A stretch of DNA of 23,064 bases from Christensenella sp. UBA3700 (GTDB lineage: Bacteria > Bacillota > Clostridia > Christensenellales > UBA3700): contig DFIJ01000011.1 of assembly GCA_002372775.1 (NCBI GenBank), positions 1 to 23,064 on the forward strand, in the 5' to 3' direction. The number at the start of each line of letters is the position of its first letter. Position 1 is the first letter of the stretch. Below, one piece after another: positions 1 to 8,589 of the stretch. The position numbers were made by a program, and so were the translations under genes. Under the pieces are notes generated by a model. The model was not told the origin of the DNA, did not search any database, and saw nothing but the letters and a program-made list of their open reading frames with translations.

Positions 1-542
1 TCAACACAGCTATCTAAGAAATAACAATCATGTGAGACAAGAATAAATCCTTTCTTCTTTTTCAAATACTCAGCAACAATCTCACGTGCTTCTACATCTA
101 AATGGTTGATTGGTTCATCAATCAAAAGAAAATGTCCTTCATTACAAAACAAAGCAGCTAATAAGACCTTTGTTTGTTCACCATTGGAAAGTGTATTGAA
201 TGGTCGATAAAGTACATCAGCTTCCATATCTAAATATGACAGTTCTCGCATTAATTCCCATTCTTCAGCCGTTGGTGCAACTTCAAGGAATATTTCATTG
301 GTGAGCTTCGTTTTGTCTGCTATAGGATAAGGAAAATAATCAAACTCTACAGATGATTCAATATTTCCAGTATATTCATATTGACCAAGCAAGAGATTTA
401 ACAATGTTGTCTTCCCCCTGCCATTTCTCCCAACAAAGCCTAACTTCCAATTGGTATCAATCTAAAAACAAACATTTTCAAAGATATAATCATGACTTGT
501 TGGATAGGAGAAGGTGAGATTTTCTATTTTAATCATCTACAT
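1..542 (-). pseudogene. ABC-F (Lsa-type) ribosome-protection protein, dead 5' fragment running off the left edge
   Basis: Minus-strand reading gives the N-terminal half of an ABC-F ATPase, about 95% identical in DNA (about 25 mismatches counted by eye over 542 bp) to the copy at 19203-20664. Walker A (GRNGRGKT) and the NGEQ signature are still readable. The copy is inactivated: the ATG at 542-540 is followed at once by TAG, the next ATG (536-534) is followed 25 codons later by another TAG at 464-462, where the other copy has CAG (Gln), and Walker B/D-loop DEPTNHLD has become DEPINHLD. Upstream similarity to the other copy stops near 577, so it has lost the regulatory leader. The 3' part lies outside the window, so full length cannot be judged. 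These are substitutions, not homopolymer indels, so decay is real rather than a sequencing artefact. Confidence 0.85.
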
Positions 543-577
543 AAATATTATCTCCTTTCAATTTCCACAATATATAA
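1..577. repeat. Left copy of a long direct repeat (partner 20123-20699)
   Basis: Position 1 aligns with 20123 and the match continues, with roughly 95% identity and one or two small indels, to about 577/20699, where similarity stops abruptly. The repeat may extend left beyond the window. It covers the 5' half of the ABC-F gene and its ribosome binding site, and the two copies flank the entire BREX/CBASS operon in the same orientation. Confidence 0.9.
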
Positions 578-654
578 GCAAGTGTCGTTGAATCATTAAA
601 AATAGTAAATTATACAAATATAATAGCTCATCTCTTTCTTGAATTCTTCTTAAC

Positions 655-2088
655 CTAGTAATCAACATTAACTATAAATGGAAAACTACGCCCCACACAT
701 ATATTATTTTGATTGACTAAAAAGGCTTCTACATAATGTTTTCCATAATAAGCAGTACTCTCATTTCTGACTTGCGATCCTTCAATTATTACAGAATCAT
801 AGAAATCTCCACGAAGCTGGTACACATTTGCAGCCTCATAGCCTGTGTTAGTAATCTGCCAATATATTTGATATTGATTTATATTATTTGAATAAGCAAT
901 AAATCGTAAATTAACTTGTTTAGAAATTAATTCTCCTGATTGAATTTCACGTAGTATTTTATTATCTTTTATAAGAAAACATTTAATGATGACATCTTTC
1001 CAAATTTGATTAATCCACTTCATTGGTTGATGATAAGGTAATTCATTTACAATATTTTGTAATTGATAAGTATCTGGCCTATTATAAAGCAAGCTTCTTT
1101 TAACCATATTAAATTCTTCATCTTTCGATAAATTTGATGAGTTAACTGAAAAATCAAATTTCAATTGGTTCACCCACTGTTTAAAAAAATTAAAATAAAT
1201 ATCATCATTCCATTTTGACGATAAATTTTCTCGCTTATCAACGGGATTAAGTACGCAATATTTTCCCATACAAAAATCTAATTCATTTTCTAAATTTTTA
1301 ATAATAATCTTAATAAGTTCATCAAAAGTATAATTAGAATCAATTAAATGAGAGTAGGCCTTTGCAGATAACGTTGTAATAATTATAGAAGATGGCTTAT
1401 ATTCCATTTTGTCTTTAAACATGATTTCTGCATGTCTTTTTAAAATTTGAATAATTCTCTGTAATGGTGTCTTGATCTTATAATCAGGAATTTTCTCAAT
1501 ATCTTTTTTATTGGAAAGAGCATATTTTCTTTTGTATTCAGAGTGTTTTGAAAGATTTAAAAACCATTTATAGTAATCTTGCGGATTTGTAATATTCCAA
1601 TTGGTAGTAATTAGTTTATATTCTTTATGTCGTTTATCGGTATAGGCTAGTTCATTTATTTCTTTTGATATATTGGGGATTGTTGGTAGAACATCTACAT
1701 GAAAATTATGACCATCTACATAATTCAAAGTCCAACATCTTTTACCATTTTCTGGCATAGATTTCATATTATTGTTCTTTGAATAATCAATTATCACATC
1801 ACCAACTAACTTTTTTAATTCTTCTTGAGTTAAAATTTTTTTATCTATTGTCTTTAATTCAATTACTAAATCTATATCATATGATCCTTCTTCTGTTAAT
1901 GGTTTCACTGCTGTACCCAATTTAAATGATCCTTGTGTAAAAACTTTTGGATCAAATTTAGCCAAATTTGATATGGACAAAAATTCACTAATCGATTTAT
2001 AACGATCAACAGCTTTTTTGTAATCGCTTTCACTAACATCTATTTCGTTAATTAAATCTTTATAATTTTTTGTATACGTTACGTTCAA
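655..2088 (-). CDS. CBASS CD-NTase (cGAS/DncV-like nucleotidyltransferase) with C-terminal AGS-C domain
   Basis: A 477-residue polymerase-beta-fold nucleotidyltransferase predicted to make a cyclic oligonucleotide on phage infection. The active site is complete: GS at residues 53-54 (QGSFKLGTAV), the DxD pair in SYDIDLVIEL (D71, D73), and a third acid in HVDVLP (D132). Residues about 360-477 match the AGS-C (adenylyl/guanylyl and SMODS C-terminal sensor) domain: YWQITNTG, QLRGDF, ESTAYYGKHYVEAF and a VGRSFPFIVN-type end. The start is TTG at 2088, chosen because GGGAGG lies 8 nt upstream and the protein begins directly before the conserved N-terminal helix; no ATG is nearby. It lies 14 nt after the TM-NUDIX gene, giving a minimal CBASS with no Cap2/Cap3-type ancillary genes visible. 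Product nucleotide and clade cannot be assigned by eye. Confidence 0.88.
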   Translation of the reverse strand: MNVTYTKNYKDLINEIDVSESDYKKAVDRYKSISEFLSISNLAKFDPKVFTQGSFKLGTAVKPLTEEGSYDIDLVIELKTIDKKILTQEELKKLVGDVIIDYSKNNNMKSMPENGKRCWTLNYVDGHNFHVDVLPTIPNISKEINELAYTDKRHKEYKLITTNWNITNPQDYYKWFLNLSKHSEYKRKYALSNKKDIEKIPDYKIKTPLQRIIQILKRHAEIMFKDKMEYKPSSIIITTLSAKAYSHLIDSNYTFDELIKIIIKNLENELDFCMGKYCVLNPVDKRENLSSKWNDDIYFNFFKQWVNQLKFDFSVNSSNLSKDEEFNMVKRSLLYNRPDTYQLQNIVNELPYHQPMKWINQIWKDVIIKCFLIKDNKILREIQSGELISKQVNLRFIAYSNNINQYQIYWQITNTGYEAANVYQLRGDFYDSVIIEGSQVRNESTAYYGKHYVEAFLVNQNNICVGRSFPFIVNVDY

Positions 2089-2102
2089 TAGTTATTCCTC
2101 CC

Positions 2103-2831
2103 TTAGATAATATGAGACGCATGCGCGCCAATTTTTCTTGATAAGTCATTTATTTGCACACATTGTTTTTCAATATCTTCTGCTGTAACTAAGATTAAAT
2201 TATCATTTTCCATTATTTTCTGCTTTAAATAGGAAATATTGGATTCTGATAAATTAGATACTTCATAAATATCAAAAATTAAAATTTCTTGGCATTTGAA
2301 ATGTGCGGAATAATGAATTCCTGAATTTACGCGTTTTAAAAATTCAAATTGGATATTATTAATTGCATCCTTTTGTAAATAGCCAGGAACAATTAATTCC
2401 TCAATAAATTCACGTTTACAATCACACTCTCTATTTTGATTAGTTTCAATCCAATCTAAAAATTTAGTTAAATATTTACCTTTAACGAAAATACGCAAAT
2501 CCTTTTCTTCAAAAAAATTTGAATTTTTTTCTGCTTTAATCTCCCATAAATTGTACTTTTCTATAAAAGAATTGTAATACTTAAATACACCTCCAACAGG
2601 TTGATACTGCTCTATACGTTTGCCTTTTATGAGCAAATATTTGTTTTCAATTTTAATTCTAAACAAATAAGCATAACTAATGCGAAATTCTTTTTCTTTT
2701 TGGAAGAAAGTTTTAATCCAAATTACTATATTTTTTCTATTTTGAAATATTGTTGTTATCAATCCACCTAGAACTAAACTGAAAATTGTTTCTTTGGAAT
2801 TATCTGCTATCCATAAAAGTATTTTACTCAT
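2103..2831 (-). CDS. Probable CBASS effector: transmembrane-NUDIX protein (Cap16-like)
   Basis: 242 residues. One clear hydrophobic segment at residues 14-30 (TIFSLVLGGLITTIFQ) is followed by basic residues and a possible second amphipathic stretch (NIVIWIKTFF). The rest resembles the SMODS-associated NUDIX domain: YQPVGGVF at about 76-83 supplies the glycine part and REFIEEL at 140-146 the RExxEE part, so the Nudix box is split by roughly 55 residues. In known systems (Cap16, TM plus NUDIX) such a protein is activated by the CD-NTase product and damages the membrane; that role here is inferred. ATG is immediately adjacent to the brxL stop (TAAATG), with AGGAG inside the end of brxL 8 nt before the start, which implies translational coupling to BREX. 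The adjacent CD-NTase supports the call; Cap16 rather than another TM effector is the less certain part. Confidence 0.68.
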   Translation of the reverse strand: MSKILLWIADNSKETIFSLVLGGLITTIFQNRKNIVIWIKTFFQKEKEFRISYAYLFRIKIENKYLLIKGKRIEQYQPVGGVFKYYNSFIEKYNLWEIKAEKNSNFFEEKDLRIFVKGKYLTKFLDWIETNQNRECDCKREFIEELIVPGYLQKDAINNIQFEFLKRVNSGIHYSAHFKCQEILIFDIYEVSNLSESNISYLKQKIMENDNLILVTAEDIEKQCVQINDLSRKIGAHASHII

Positions 2832-4871
2832 TTATTCAACTCCTAACGCTTTAAACACTGCATCTTCTGCATTGTTAAAAAAAATCAAATTAAAGCACCC
2901 AACCAGTTCTGGTGGTACTGTTCCTAGATCTACAGCTGATGTAATTGGTAAAAGTACTTTCTTGGCACCTGAATCAAGACAAGCCTGTAAAGTATTCGCT
3001 AGATTTTCCACTTTGTTAACTGTTCCACTGACACTGATATCACCTAATACTGCAAGTGAACTTACTGTTGGTTTCTGTAATGCAATAGAACAAATAGCAA
3101 TTAATGTAGGCAATGCTAATGTACTTGTCATACCAATTCCTTGTAAATCTTGGAACTGAATTATGTAATCTTTTGTTGTTGTACTAATAGATTGGCTAAT
3201 GTGATTGCTGTTGGCTTTTAAATAGTTGAAAGCATTTTGTGTGCTTTCTCTTGCTTCTCTGTCACTTCCAATACCATTGCATGTTAATTTACCATTACCA
3301 GACAACAGCTGTGATTCCAATCTGAACAAGCCAATCATTCCATACTTACCCGTAGAAACTGTATATATTTGTCCTGGATTACACATGCCTTCGGGAATCA
3401 ATGTACTTGACCCCTGTTCAGGAACAGATACATACTTTTCTTCAAAAGATTCATTATCGATATATGAGAAGTTCACATCATAGAATTCCATGCCACCAAT
3501 TTTCTTCAACTGTTCTTTAACACGTCTTCTCATTTCTAAAGCAATACGTAAAATCTCTTCAAGTTCTTCTTTTGTATAATCTTCATTTGGATATAATAAT
3601 TTAACTAAACCAGATACTGTTTTTCGTACTGAAATTGTGTCTCTTTGATTTAAGTTTTTACCTAATTTAAAGTATTTATCTAATGCATCACTTTCCTGTG
3701 TTTTTCTTAGTTCTCTAATAAATTCTGCAAAGTAATCTGTAATAAAACCATAATCATCTGTAAAGTGATCCGGTCTAAACTTTGGTACTTCCCATCCTGG
3801 CAAATAGCAGTGAATACGATCTAAGAACGCTGTATCGGTTCCCATTTCAGGTGGGAAAGGATCAAACAAGGAAGATGTTTTCAGTAATACATCTACACTC
3901 CGGTTAATGTTACCAACAAAGACCATGGATGCACTGGCAGCTTTTTCTTCTTTGCCACGTGCAAAAGATCCACTGGCCATATAGTCTTTCATGATTTGGA
4001 TGCCTTCTTTGTCTTTAAATTTGATTCCTGCAATCTCATCAAAGGCTACGCAATCCCAAAGTCCTACAAGACCTACAGTACGTTTACCCATGTTATAAAA
4101 AAGATTGGCAACTGTTGTCTGACCACCAGACACAAGAATACTGTTTGGAGATATCTCTTTGTAGATATGCGATTTACCTGTACTTCTTGGACCTAATTCG
4201 CATAAGTTATAATTATTTTCAACAAGTGGTACTAAGCGAAGTAACAACAACCATTTTTCTCTTTCAGATAATTGATCTGGCTCCATACCAATAGAACGAA
4301 GTAAAATATCAATCCATTCTTCCTTACTAAATGCTTTACGACCTTCTTTCAATTCATTAATGTCCACATGTGGCATTTGTATTGGTGTAAGTTTAGCAAT
4401 CTTGATAGGATTAGAACGCTTATCTTCTTCATTATATTCATATTCCAATTGAACAATACACCAGATACCGCCACATAATAAACGATCATACTTTTCTGGA
4501 TATTCTTCAGAAATAGGAATTTCTTTTATACCTAAATTAGAGAATTCTGCTTCATATGTATCTTTTTTTATATTTAAGTTAATTGTGACTTTGTCAATTA
4601 CTGTATAAAAACCTTTGGCACGAAGTACAGATAAAGTCTTTTGCGCTTCATCAGGACGTACAAAATTATCGGATAATATCTTTTTTACTTTTTCAATACC
4701 TTGTTCAATGATACTTTCATCATCACTACCACAATATTGGCCAAGAAGGAACTCTAGCACATAGACTGGAACATTCGCGCCTTCTTTAATTTTCTTTGTT
4801 AAATCTTTTCTTACTATTTTCCCATCAAAGTTAGAACGTAACTTTTCCTTTATTTCCTCTCTATCTGCCAT
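2832..4871 (-). CDS. brxL: BrxL, BREX AAA+ ATPase with C-terminal Lon-like domain
   Basis: 679 residues, the usual BrxL size. The N-terminal ~180 residues form the BrxL DNA-binding-type domain; the AAA+ core has Walker A GPRSTGKS (227-234), Walker B VAFDEI (275-280) and a sensor-like GNINRS (320-325). The C-terminal ~140 residues look like a Lon protease domain (GDISVSGTVNKVENLANTLQ), but where Lon has GGLKEK with its catalytic lysine this protein reads ENLANT, and the usual GPSAG serine motif is not evident, so proteolysis is doubtful. BrxL is a core type 1 BREX component needed for phage restriction. The start ATG has AGGAGG 6 nt upstream. It follows the mrr remnant by 32 nt and runs straight into the TM-NUDIX gene. 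Confidence 0.93.
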   Translation of the reverse strand: MADREEIKEKLRSNFDGKIVRKDLTKKIKEGANVPVYVLEFLLGQYCGSDDESIIEQGIEKVKKILSDNFVRPDEAQKTLSVLRAKGFYTVIDKVTINLNIKKDTYEAEFSNLGIKEIPISEEYPEKYDRLLCGGIWCIVQLEYEYNEEDKRSNPIKIAKLTPIQMPHVDINELKEGRKAFSKEEWIDILLRSIGMEPDQLSEREKWLLLLRLVPLVENNYNLCELGPRSTGKSHIYKEISPNSILVSGGQTTVANLFYNMGKRTVGLVGLWDCVAFDEIAGIKFKDKEGIQIMKDYMASGSFARGKEEKAASASMVFVGNINRSVDVLLKTSSLFDPFPPEMGTDTAFLDRIHCYLPGWEVPKFRPDHFTDDYGFITDYFAEFIRELRKTQESDALDKYFKLGKNLNQRDTISVRKTVSGLVKLLYPNEDYTKEELEEILRIALEMRRRVKEQLKKIGGMEFYDVNFSYIDNESFEEKYVSVPEQGSSTLIPEGMCNPGQIYTVSTGKYGMIGLFRLESQLLSGNGKLTCNGIGSDREARESTQNAFNYLKANSNHISQSISTTTKDYIIQFQDLQGIGMTSTLALPTLIAICSIALQKPTVSSLAVLGDISVSGTVNKVENLANTLQACLDSGAKKVLLPITSAVDLGTVPPELVGCFNLIFFNNAEDAVFKALGVE

Positions 4872-4903
4872 AAAAACCTCCTAATCATTATTTTGTTTCA
4901 CAA

Positions 4904-5822
4904 TTAATTCTCACTATAAAAATCATCTAACACATAGGTAGTAACCGGAGTTATAAATAATTCATACCTTATTATCAATCGAATAAGATCATTTCCATCA
5001 ATTAATGTAATTGGAGTTCCTTCTCTTGCTGCAATTCTAGCAGCATTCGTAAATCTACTATTTGTTATAAATACACCATAATCAGCTTGAAATTTGTTCA
5101 TAGCGCCTAAGAATTGGTTAATCTCTGGCTCACTCACTGCACCAAAATTATATCTTTTACATTGAATCACAACACGAGTTGTTCTGAAATCATCATCGTC
5201 TGTATGATACCCATAGCCGTCAATACCACCATCATTTGAAATTTGTACTCCCTTATCTGTGAACTGGACCCCATTTTTGTAAGCAATACACGAGAAAACT
5301 GTTCAAATTTCTTTGGTGACATATTAGCAATGGCACTTTGAAGTTTAACCTTTACATCGTCTAGAACATCATCCTCACTAGATTTACTTTCCTCTTCAAT
5401 ATCTTCATTAATTATCTCGTCTTTTTGTACTTTTTTATCTTTATTTTTTGCGGAATTCTCTTTCCAATAAATCGCTGCCTTTTCACGCACCTCTGTTTCA
5501 ACATCAAAATGATCTAAATCTACAGCAAAACCTTTTCTGTTAAAGTAACAAGAGGTTTATACTTTTCATACATTAAGAAGCCAACATAGTTTAATTCCTT
5601 TAGTGCAAAATTGAATTTAAAATCAAATCTCTTATATTGATTACCAGACTTACTAGATGTATAAACTTTCTGTTCAAATTCAGCAATATGCTCATCTTTT
5701 TCACTAATTCTATCTCTTATCTCAGAACGTTCTAATTGACCTCCAGCCTCTTGCAGAACCTCGATTATAGGCTTAATTAGATAAGAAACCTGTTTCTCAC
5801 TATTTAATGTGTCAAAATACAT
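4904..5822 (-). pseudogene. Mrr-type restriction endonuclease, interrupted by two frameshifts
   Basis: Three consecutive open pieces (5822-5520, 5490-5167, 5170-4904) join into one Mrr-like protein of about 300 residues. The first piece is the Mrr N-terminal winged-helix domain (MYFDTLNSEKQVSYLIKPII). Near 5531-5535 one A missing from a short A run breaks LTEKGFAVDLDHFDVETEV. Near 5274-5278 one G missing from a G run breaks TKMGVQFTDKGVQISNDGGIDGYGY. The last piece holds the rest of the catalytic core: GGIDGYGY followed by VIQCKRYNFGAVSEPEI, the D...QxK form of the PD-(D/E)xK nuclease, and the conserved ADYGVFITN...FT.AAR block. All catalytic residues survive, so loss is either recent, reversible, or a consensus error. 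Mrr enzymes cut modified (methylated) DNA; inside BREX it would target foreign modified DNA. GGAGG precedes the ATG. Confidence 0.85.
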
Positions 5823-5864
5823 ATACTAGTCCTCCGTTCTTTTCATAAAATGATTATATTTATT

Positions 5865-5890
5865 AGCAATGGTTAGGATTTGAACCTAAC
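5865..5890 (-). other. tRNA 3'-end-like hairpin (T-arm lookalike)
   Basis: Read on the minus strand, TTAGG-TTCAAAT-CCTAA is a perfect five-pair stem with a loop fitting the TTCRANY consensus of a tRNA T-arm, followed by CCATTGC as a possible acceptor 3' strand. No matching GCAATGG acceptor strand, D-arm or anticodon arm is seen upstream and no CCA follows. It is therefore either a remnant of a tRNA (a common attachment site for mobile elements) or a chance hairpin in the 113-nt gap between pglZ and mrr. Confidence 0.25.
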
Positions 5891-5900
5891 TAAATTTACC

Positions 5901-5931
5901 AAAAACTCCATAGAAAGGGCATAACGCCCTT
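5901..5931 (-). terminator. Weak hairpin after pglZ
   Basis: Immediately downstream of the pglZ stop the minus strand reads AAGGGC-GTTAT-GCCCTT (5931-5915), a GC-rich six-pair stem. A T5 run (5905-5901) lies about 10 nt further on rather than directly against the stem. It may be a partial terminator or an RNA-processing or stability hairpin that lowers expression of the distal genes (mrr, brxL, CBASS). Confidence 0.35.
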
Positions 5932-5935
5932 ATAA

Positions 5936-8521
5936 CTAGCTAAAGAAATCAAATTCATCGATTGCCATCGCAATATCGATTTGCACTTCTTCTTTAATAG
6001 GAACTTGTTTTCCTTCTTCATCAATAATCACCAGATAGTATGTATCTGTGTTATTGAATTTTTGTGATTTTAGATTAAACGTACATTTAAATTCACGATC
6101 TTTTGCAACTGTACTCGTTTTATCTGCAATAATCTTTTGTCTATCACTGACTTCATTACCCATTGCATCTTCAATATAAGCAATATATGTACATGGCACA
6201 TAATTATCTTTTACTGCTTCTTTTTGATAGAAACTTAAATTAAAGATCATATTGCTAATCTTTCGGTTTGACGAAAGTAATGCGATGGATACTTGTTTAG
6301 TATCATACTTATCTTTATTAATACGTAAAGCCTTATATCCAGATCTTAAATACTTATATGTAATAACTGGAACACACATTTCCTGAAGGCTTGTGCCACC
6401 ATGTACAAAGTTAACTCCACCAGCACCTTTAATACGTATATTTTCTCTAGGCGCAAAGCCTAACATGTTTGCATCGTTGTATATACCATTTACTGGCATT
6501 AAAAAATCAGGATTTGCTTCATTATCTGTAATGACATAACGACGTCCTTGTTCAATAATATTTTGCTTGAATGAAGAACGTTCCATCTTATCTTCTTCAC
6601 TTAATTCTTGGTATGTATACAAGAATCCATGATCTGAAGTAATAACTACATTTACGCCTTGTAAATCATTGCAAATAACGTTTACTAAATTCTTTATTTC
6701 ATTAATTGCTTTATTGCATGCATCAAATACTGTACTTTCATCATTATGACTTGAAGCATCGATTGTATCATTATAAATATAGACAATATCTTTTCCTTTA
6801 ACAGCAGCACGCTTTTCATCACGTTTCATACTAATGATGTCTTTGTATCTTAACGCAACACTGTTTTCACTATAAGATTTTAAAACTCCATCTCGATCAC
6901 TCATTTCACTTGTATGACCATCTACTAAAACTTTAACAGAATCATTTTGAATTACAGCTTCCAGTTTTTTATGTGGTAGTAAGGCTGCCATACCACACTT
7001 GGTAATTGTAGGGAAGATACCTTGTCGTGCACTAATGGAAACATTCGCCTTTGTTTCTATTTCCAATTGTTTTGCTAATGAATGGGCAACATCATAACGC
7101 ATCGCATCCGATATAATCACAAATACTTTACCATCAATCTTTTTAACAACATCTTGATAGAAATCTGTTTGTTGGGCCAGTCCTGTAATCTTTCCCGTAC
7201 TGCTTAAATCATCTTCAATAACCTTATTCCAGTTTGTTGCTAATTTATCTAAATACCAGTTCTTATATTCTTTTTCAACATAGTCTGCTATATCTTTAAA
7301 GTCATCATCTAAAGAAGGATGAATAGTTTGAAGACATGTCGAGAAAGCATTATGAAATTCTCTGTAATAAGAATCCATTTGATAATAATCTGAAGTATAT
7401 GTGTCCCACATATCCTTAGCCGTAACATGATGGAAACCATTCAAATGACTTTCATAGAATTTATTCATTAATGCAACCTGGTAAATACCTTCATAGAAAT
7501 AAGAATAGTCTTCATACCAGGCACTTGTTCTTCTCTTTTCTACAACATTCATAATAGAATTAGTATCTAAATTACGAGCAATAATAGAATGCATTAACTT
7601 AGTCAAAATCACTTCATCAATCACAGGTAAAACATCTGTATCGACTATAGCAAGAATGTCAAACTGGTTGAATCGATCAACTAAATTTAAATTAGATGTT
7701 ACAAAATCTCCTATCGGTTTGAATGAATTCTTATTTTCACTATGAATCCAATTAAAGATCAAATCATAACAATATCCACTGTAAATATCTGAATATCTTG
7801 ATTCAAGTCCCGATAATACATCACTTGACATCGTTCTAGAAATAGCACTTAGAACAACATGATTTGTTAAATCATCGATCTTTTCAGATGCATTGAAACC
7901 AGTAGCACTATGAACCATTCTCCAAAACAAGTCAATGACACTATACTTAAGTAGATTCATTTTGATTGGATTTTCTAAATCAGTACCGGCCAACATAACA
8001 GATTTAATAATATTTTCTGGAGTTCTTTCTTTAGTACCACAAATGGCAGAGAGAATAGACATATATAACGATGATTTCTTATCAATAACACCTTCAAAAT
8101 TACTAATCAGTTTACGCCTACTTGCTGCATTAAAGAATCCTTTGTAATACTTCACTTCCTTACGAAGTTCTGGAGTATTGGCAATATGCATATCCTGCAT
8201 CCAACGAGATGTCTGATCCGCACGATATTCATCACTATAAAGTTTTATATCCAAAAACCAATCATGTTCAGGATCAACGATCAAAGGATTATACACTAGA
8301 TAATTTGAATCCTGATCATCATAAGACAGTAATTTCTTAGAAAAAAACTGATTACTTTTATCCAATATTAAAACTTTGGCATTAGATAACTTCAAATCAG
8401 CAACTTCTTCTTTGAAATCACCATCTTCATCATTCCAAAATATGATTCTTCTTTTATAAAATTCATCTAAAGGTTCAGCAAACCTTTGTTCCAATTCCTT
8501 TTTTATATCTTCGATAGCCAT
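5936..8521 (-). CDS. pglZ: PglZ, BREX alkaline-phosphatase-superfamily protein
   Basis: 861 residues, typical for type 1 BREX PglZ (BrxZ). The N-terminal ~440 residues are the BREX-specific region. The phosphatase-like domain then shows VFVIISDAMRYDVAHSLA (metal/nucleophile motif near 468-483), an aspartate in YIYNDTID (about 585) and VVITSDHGFLYTY with the D630-H631 metal pair. PglZ is a core BREX protein needed for both host methylation and phage exclusion, and is thought to work in a complex with PglX and BrxB. The start ATG has AGGAGG 6 nt upstream. It is separated from the preceding DUF262 gene by 68 nt, long for this operon, consistent with the DUF262 gene being an insertion between pglX and pglZ. 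Confidence 0.95.
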   Translation of the reverse strand: MAIEDIKKELEQRFAEPLDEFYKRRIIFWNDEDGDFKEEVADLKLSNAKVLILDKSNQFFSKKLLSYDDQDSNYLVYNPLIVDPEHDWFLDIKLYSDEYRADQTSRWMQDMHIANTPELRKEVKYYKGFFNAASRRKLISNFEGVIDKKSSLYMSILSAICGTKERTPENIIKSVMLAGTDLENPIKMNLLKYSVIDLFWRMVHSATGFNASEKIDDLTNHVVLSAISRTMSSDVLSGLESRYSDIYSGYCYDLIFNWIHSENKNSFKPIGDFVTSNLNLVDRFNQFDILAIVDTDVLPVIDEVILTKLMHSIIARNLDTNSIMNVVEKRRTSAWYEDYSYFYEGIYQVALMNKFYESHLNGFHHVTAKDMWDTYTSDYYQMDSYYREFHNAFSTCLQTIHPSLDDDFKDIADYVEKEYKNWYLDKLATNWNKVIEDDLSSTGKITGLAQQTDFYQDVVKKIDGKVFVIISDAMRYDVAHSLAKQLEIETKANVSISARQGIFPTITKCGMAALLPHKKLEAVIQNDSVKVLVDGHTSEMSDRDGVLKSYSENSVALRYKDIISMKRDEKRAAVKGKDIVYIYNDTIDASSHNDESTVFDACNKAINEIKNLVNVICNDLQGVNVVITSDHGFLYTYQELSEEDKMERSSFKQNIIEQGRRYVITDNEANPDFLMPVNGIYNDANMLGFAPRENIRIKGAGGVNFVHGGTSLQEMCVPVITYKYLRSGYKALRINKDKYDTKQVSIALLSSNRKISNMIFNLSFYQKEAVKDNYVPCTYIAYIEDAMGNEVSDRQKIIADKTSTVAKDREFKCTFNLKSQKFNNTDTYYLVIIDEEGKQVPIKEEVQIDIAMAIDEFDFFS

Positions 8522-8589
8522 ACCGAACCTCCTAATTCAATTAACTTTCAAATATTGCGAAATATGTTTAAATTTCAGAAAAAAATTTA

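Noticed and set aside
2794-3483. Open frames on the plus strand opposite brxL
   Set aside because: They lie antisense to a clear brxL reading frame, have no ribosome binding site and show no recognisable family; they are shadows of biased codon use.
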